From contig NZ_JAURXB010000295.1 in the NCBI RefSeq assembly GCF_030654605.1, positions 1 to 64,000 of the forward strand: a DNA stretch of 64,000 nt, read 5' to 3'. Positions 60,347 through 64,000 of the stretch are shown in pieces (positions within the stretch are counted from its first letter, which is position 1; each line of letters begins with the position of its first letter). This DNA comes from Bradyrhizobium sp. GTDB taxonomy: Bacteria; Pseudomonadota; Alphaproteobacteria; Rhizobiales; Xanthobacteraceae. Below the pieces are notes generated by a model that worked only from the letters and a program-made list of their open reading frames with translations, was not told the origin of the DNA and searched no databases. The position numbers were made by a program, and so were the translations under genes.

Positions 60347-60388
60347 CTTCCTGCTGCTCTCCCGAGCTCTCGCTTGATCAGGTCAGAA

Positions 60389-60565
60389 CTAGTGACCCGC
60401 CCTTTGGTCCGGGTTCGGCTTCTGGCCCTGGCGGCCAGGATCCTGCTGCTGCTGGCCGGGCTTCTGGCCACCGCCCCGCTGTTGGCCGGGCTTCTGACCG
60501 GGGTTCTGATTCTGCTGACCCGGGGCCTGATTTTGCTGGCCCGGATTTGGGTTCTGTTTGGTCAT
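60389..60565 (-). CDS. Small disordered Gln/Gly/Pro-rich protein
   Basis: About 58 residues from ATG 60565, preceded by GGAGATCCCG. The sequence is built of degenerate NPGQQNQ / KPGQQ units (start MTKQNPNPGQQNQAPGQQ, end GRQGQKPNPDQRAGH), with no hydrophobic residues after the first. It is predicted to be fully disordered. A strong ribosome site and a dedicated terminator argue that it is really expressed. Function unknown. Confidence 0.72.
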   Translation of the reverse strand: MTKQNPNPGQQNQAPGQQNQNPGQKPGQQRGGGQKPGQQQQDPGRQGQKPNPDQRAGH

Positions 60566-60741
60566 CGGGATCTCCGTTGTTGACTCAACGGCGAGATAAC
60601 CTGCAGAGCCCCGGTCCGGTTGCACGGGAAACCCGGTTCCGGCGGGATCATTACGTGGCGGAGGCTTGTCGCTGCCGTGGCGCAGGAACCCCGGCTTCAA
60701 AATGACCCATGTACAAGCCCCTTCAGCCCTTGCCCGCGCTG

Positions 60742-60770
60742 TTGCCGCACCCGGTTCCTTGCTGTTAGAA
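60742..60770 (+). promoter_or_regulatory. Weak candidate promoter of livHMGF
   Basis: TTGCCG (60742-60747), 17-base spacer, TTAGAA (60765-60770), about 65 bases before livH. Matches are modest. It stands in the 269-base divergent interval between the small Q/G/P gene and livH. Confidence 0.25.
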
Positions 60771-60834
60771 AATGCCACGACGCGGCGTACCGGCTGCCGG
60801 GGCCACCGCCGCGTCATCCAAACAACGGCAGCGC

Positions 60835-61752
60835 ATGGATTATTTCGCCCAGCAACTGATCAACGGCCTCGTGCTCGGCTCGATCTATGGCCTGATCGCC
60901 ATCGGCTACACCATGGTCTATGGCATCGTCGGCATGATCAATTTCGCCCATGGCGATATTTTCATGATCGGCGGCTTCATCGCGCTGATCTCGTTCCTGA
61001 TCCTGGTCTCGTTCGGCCTCACCTTCGTTCCCGTCATCCTGCTGATCGTGCTGCTGGTCGCGATGCTGATCACGGCGCTGTACGGCTGGACGGTAGAGCG
61101 CATCGCCTACCGGCCGCTGCGGCACTCGTTCCGCCTCGCCCCGATGCTGTCGGCGATCGGCATGTCGTTCGTGCTGACCAATTATTCGCAGATCGCGCAG
61201 GGCGCGCGGGTCAAGCCGGTGCCGCCGATCATCACCGGCGGCTACACGCTGCATGAGGGCGTCGACGGCTTCGTGGTGCGGCTGTCCAATGTTCAGATCA
61301 TCGTGGTGATCACCACCATCGTGCTGCTGGCGCTGTTCACCTGGCTGGTGGCGCGAACCCGGCTCGGCCGCGATATGCGCGCCTGCGAACAGGACCAGAC
61401 CATGGCGTCGCTGCTCGGGGTCGATGTCGATCGCACCATCTCGATGACGTTCGTCATCGGCGCGGCGCTGGCCGCCGTCGCCGGCATGATGTACCTGCTC
61501 TATTACGGCCAGGTCGATTTCTTCATGGGCTTCGTCGCGGGCATCAAGGCCTTCACCGCCGCCGTGCTCGGCGGCATCGGCTCGTTGCCCGGCGCGATGC
61601 TCGGCGGACTATTGATCGGGCTGATCGAGACCCTGTGGTCGGCGTATTTCTCGGTCGAATACAAGGACGTCGCCGCATTCTCGATCCTGATCGTGGTGCT
61701 GATCTTCATGCCCACCGGCCTGCTCGGCCGTCCTGAAGTCGAAAAAGTCTGA
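60835..61752 (+). CDS. livH: Branched-chain amino acid ABC transporter permease LivH
   Basis: Inner-membrane permease of about 305 residues. It has the family opening DYFAQQLINGLVLGSIYGLI, AIGYTMVYGIVGMINFAHGD, the coupling loop RACEQDQTMASLLGVDVDRT and GGIGSLPGAMLGGLLIGLIE. ATG 60835 fits homology; the 21-codon extension to 60772 is unlikely. The stop overlaps livM by one base (TGATG). The order H-M-G-F matches E. coli. Confidence 0.94.
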   Translation: MDYFAQQLINGLVLGSIYGLIAIGYTMVYGIVGMINFAHGDIFMIGGFIALISFLILVSFGLTFVPVILLIVLLVAMLITALYGWTVERIAYRPLRHSFRLAPMLSAIGMSFVLTNYSQIAQGARVKPVPPIITGGYTLHEGVDGFVVRLSNVQIIVVITTIVLLALFTWLVARTRLGRDMRACEQDQTMASLLGVDVDRTISMTFVIGAALAAVAGMMYLLYYGQVDFFMGFVAGIKAFTAAVLGGIGSLPGAMLGGLLIGLIETLWSAYFSVEYKDVAAFSILIVVLIFMPTGLLGRPEVEKV

Positions 61753-63086
61753 TGGCCGGCGTGAGCGCATCCGCGCGCGGTTCATCGGCCGCATCGCCCG
61801 CGCCCGGCGCAGCCTTCATCTTCAAGAAAGCCCTGATCAGCGCCCTGGTGGCGCTGGTGCTGTTTTCGCTGATGATCGGCGTCCGCACCGAAGCGGGCTC
61901 TGACGGCCAACTCACCTACATGACACGGTTCGGCGATCTCGCCGCCATGGTCGCCACCGTGTTCGGCGGCAGCATCGTGGTCGAGTTGCTGCGGCAGTGG
62001 TGGGGCCCGGTCGGCACCATCAGGATCGTGCCGCCGTCGGTGCAGAGCGGTCTCGCGCTCGCGCGGCGCGGCATCGCGCCGGTGCTGCTGGTGTTCACCT
62101 TTCTGGTGCCGGTGATCTTCTACAACGAACGCTACATTCTCGATCTCGGCATCCTGGTGCTGACCTATGTGATGCTGGGATGGGGACTGAACGTGGTGGT
62201 CGGTCTCGCCGGCCTGCTCGATCTCGGCTATGTCGCGTTCTATGCCGTCGGCGCCTATTCCTACGCGCTGCTGGCGACCAATTTCGGGTTTTCATTCTGG
62301 ATCTGCCTGCCGCTGGCCGGGATTCTCGCGGCGTTCTGCGGCGTGCTGCTGGGATTTCCGGTGTTGCGGCTGCGCGGCGATTACCTCGCCATCGTCACGC
62401 TGGCGTTCGGCGAGATCATCCGGCTCGTCATCATCAACTGGCAAAGCCTGACCGGCGGCCCGAACGGCGTTACCGGAATTCCCCGGCCGTCCTTCTTCGG
62501 CATTCCCCTGACCCCTGGTGATGACGGGCTTGCGGCCAGGCTCGGCATCGAATTCTCCACCACCCACCGCATCGTGTTCCTGTTCTATCTCATCCTGGCG
62601 CTGGCGCTGCTCACCAACTGGGTGACGATCCGGCTGCGCCGCCTGCCGATCGGCCGCGCCTGGGAAGCCCTGCGCGAGGACGAGGTCGCCTGCCGCGCGC
62701 TCGGCATCAACACCACCACCACAAAACTCACGGCGTTCGCGACCGGCGCCATGTTCGGGGGTCTCGCCGGCGCGTTCTTCGCCACGCGGCAGGGTTTCAT
62801 CAGCCCGGAATCATTCACCTTCCACGAATCGGCGCTGGTGCTGGCGATCGTCGTGCTCGGCGGCATGGGCTCGCAGCTCGGCGTCGCGCTCGCAGCACTC
62901 GTCATGATCGGCGGTTTTGAACTGTTTCGCGGGCTCGAACAGTTCCGCATGCTGGTATTCGGCCTCGCCATGGTGCTCCTGATGATCTGGCGGCCGCGCG
63001 GACTGATCGGTCACCGCGCCCCGACCGTATTCCTGCATCACAGCCAGGCGATCTCGTCCGACCTCGTCAAAGAGGGGCACGGATGA
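61752..63086 (+). CDS. livM: Branched-chain amino acid ABC transporter permease LivM (long form)
   Basis: 444 residues. The first 110 or so form an N-terminal extension with two additional helices, as in E. coli LivM (DUF3382-like region). The conserved permease domain follows: LNVVVGLAGLLDLGYVAFYA, LRGDYLAIVTLAFGEIIRLV, the coupling loop ALREDEVACRALGINTTTTK and GGMGSQLGVALAALVMIGGF. It overlaps livH by one base and livG by four, so translation is coupled along the operon. Confidence 0.95.
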   Translation: MAGVSASARGSSAASPAPGAAFIFKKALISALVALVLFSLMIGVRTEAGSDGQLTYMTRFGDLAAMVATVFGGSIVVELLRQWWGPVGTIRIVPPSVQSGLALARRGIAPVLLVFTFLVPVIFYNERYILDLGILVLTYVMLGWGLNVVVGLAGLLDLGYVAFYAVGAYSYALLATNFGFSFWICLPLAGILAAFCGVLLGFPVLRLRGDYLAIVTLAFGEIIRLVIINWQSLTGGPNGVTGIPRPSFFGIPLTPGDDGLAARLGIEFSTTHRIVFLFYLILALALLTNWVTIRLRRLPIGRAWEALREDEVACRALGINTTTTKLTAFATGAMFGGLAGAFFATRQGFISPESFTFHESALVLAIVVLGGMGSQLGVALAALVMIGGFELFRGLEQFRMLVFGLAMVLLMIWRPRGLIGHRAPTVFLHHSQAISSDLVKEGHG

Positions 63087-63916
63087 AAACGGATTGCATT
63101 CTCAACGTCGATCATCTGTCGATGCGCTTCGGCGGCATCGTCGCCGTCAACGACCTCACCTTCGGCGCCGAACGGCGCAAGATCACCGCCCTGATCGGAC
63201 CGAACGGCGCCGGCAAGACCACGGTGTTCAACTGCATCACCGGCTTCTACAAGCCGAGCGGCGGCAGCCTGAAGATCACGCACGACAACGGCCGGCAAAT
63301 CCAGCTCGAACGTCTGAACGATTTCCGGATCTCCAAGCAGGCACGGGTCGCGCGCACCTTCCAGAATATCCGGCTGTTTCCCGGCATGACCGCGCTGGAA
63401 AACCTGATGGTCGCCCAGCACAATGCGTTGATGCTGGCGTCCGGCCTGACCTTTCTCGGATTGATCGGCGCGCCGTCATGGCGGTCGGCGGAAAAGCGCG
63501 CGATCGACCTGTCGAAACTCTGGCTCGAGCGCATCGGTCTATTGGAGCGCGCCGACGACGCCGCCGGCAATCTGCCCTATGGCGACCAGCGCCGTCTCGA
63601 AATCGCCCGCGCGATGTGCACCGAACCGGCGCTGCTCTGCCTCGACGAGCCGGCCGCCGGCCTGAACGCGCGGGAAAGTGCCGCCTTGAGCGAATTGCTG
63701 CTCAGGATCCGCGCCGAGCAAGACACCTCGATCCTGTTGATCGAGCACGACATGTCCGTGGTGATGGAAATCTCCGATCAGGTCGTGGTGATGGATTACG
63801 GCGTCAAGATATCGGAGGGTACGCCACAGCAGATCCGCGACGATCCCAAGGTGATCGCCGCCTATCTCGGCGCCGACGAAGAGGAAGCGATCGCGGTGAT
63901 GGAGAGCGAAGCGTGA
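63083..63916 (+). CDS. livG: Branched-chain amino acid ABC transporter ATP-binding protein LivG
   Basis: 277 residues. Walker A GPNGAGKTTVFN near 39, ARTFQNIRLFPGMTALEN (Q-loop), signature LPYGDQRRLEIARAM, Walker B LLCLDEPAAGLNARE and H-loop LIEHDMSVVMEISDQVVVMD. The LivG-specific insertion after the Q-loop is present (about 115-150). ATG 63083 overlaps the livM stop, and its own stop overlaps the GTG of livF. Confidence 0.96.
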   Translation: MKTDCILNVDHLSMRFGGIVAVNDLTFGAERRKITALIGPNGAGKTTVFNCITGFYKPSGGSLKITHDNGRQIQLERLNDFRISKQARVARTFQNIRLFPGMTALENLMVAQHNALMLASGLTFLGLIGAPSWRSAEKRAIDLSKLWLERIGLLERADDAAGNLPYGDQRRLEIARAMCTEPALLCLDEPAAGLNARESAALSELLLRIRAEQDTSILLIEHDMSVVMEISDQVVVMDYGVKISEGTPQQIRDDPKVIAAYLGADEEEAIAVMESEA

Positions 63917-64000
63917 TCGCGTCGTCTGCCACTCCCCTGCTCGAAATCCGCGCCCTGCGCGCCGCCTATGGCAAGATCGAGGCGCTGAAAGGCGTCGACC
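63913..64000 (+). CDS. livF: Branched-chain amino acid ABC transporter ATP-binding protein LivF, 3' end beyond the window
   Basis: Only the first 29 codons are present. GTG at 63913 overlaps the livG stop (GTGA). The visible start LLEIRALRAAYGKIEALKGV matches LivF N-termini (LEVxxLxxxYGxIxALxGV). Walker A lies beyond the right edge. The binding protein for this importer is not in the window. Confidence 0.85.
   Translation, partial: MIASSATPLLEIRALRAAYGKIEALKGVD

Overview
The window is high-GC chromosomal DNA with the gene content and intergenic palindromes of a Bradyrhizobium-like alphaproteobacterium (Nitrobacteraceae, Hyphomicrobiales). The clues are many ABC uptake systems, a CO-dehydrogenase-like cluster, groESL under CIRCE-like control, DUF2778 and Usg proteins, and dense hairpin repeats. 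No rRNA, tRNA, CRISPR, phage or transposase gene was seen. The taxonomic call is inference from content.

Layout. 1-12.2 kb: peptide uptake and amide-bond hydrolysis. A family-5 binding protein (cut by the left edge), an M20 peptidase, two Dpp-type permeases, a fused double ATPase, an MlrC-like M81 peptidase, an M20D amidohydrolase and an amidase, then an enoyl-CoA hydratase. 12.3-18.1 kb: quinone reductase coupled to a chromene-carboxylate-isomerase-like DsbA protein, a GST, a stand-alone MetE catalytic domain, a conserved hypothetical, gpt and a CinA/MoaB-type protein. 18.3-21.8 kb: circularly permuted ATP-grasp, alpha-E and transglutaminase genes. Their usual partner, the proteasome-like Anbu peptidase, lies 8 kb away at 29.8 kb, beyond a branched-chain-amino-acid type ABC operon (21.9-26.6 kb), a VOC protein, an FAD oxidoreductase and a Sel1 protein. 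30.6-34 kb: SDR, CNT nucleoside transporter, cupin, Usg. 34.2-37 kb: groESL with two CIRCE-like sites, followed by a HigB-like toxin ORF that starts inside the groEL terminator, and HigA. 37-43.7 kb: DUF2778, a broken DUF899 gene, two lipid-linked glycosyltransferases, two small proteins, DUF72 and DUF488. 43.9-48.9 kb: class III cyclase and a TetR-HlyD-ABC export operon with a probably leaderless promoter. 49-51.3 kb: GH4 glycosidase, DUF2000, DUF4189. 51.5-58.6 kb: a cox-type cluster (coxG, S, M, D, E, split XdhC, MocA-like) with no large catalytic subunit in the window. 58.8-60.6 kb: PcaD-like lactonase, a membrane protein, a Q/G/P-rich 58-aa protein. 60.8-64 kb: livHMG and the start of livF.

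The most striking non-coding feature is at least 22 palindromic intergenic elements in eight sequence families (A to H in the feature list). They nearly always lie within a few tens of bases of a stop codon and sometimes inside operons.
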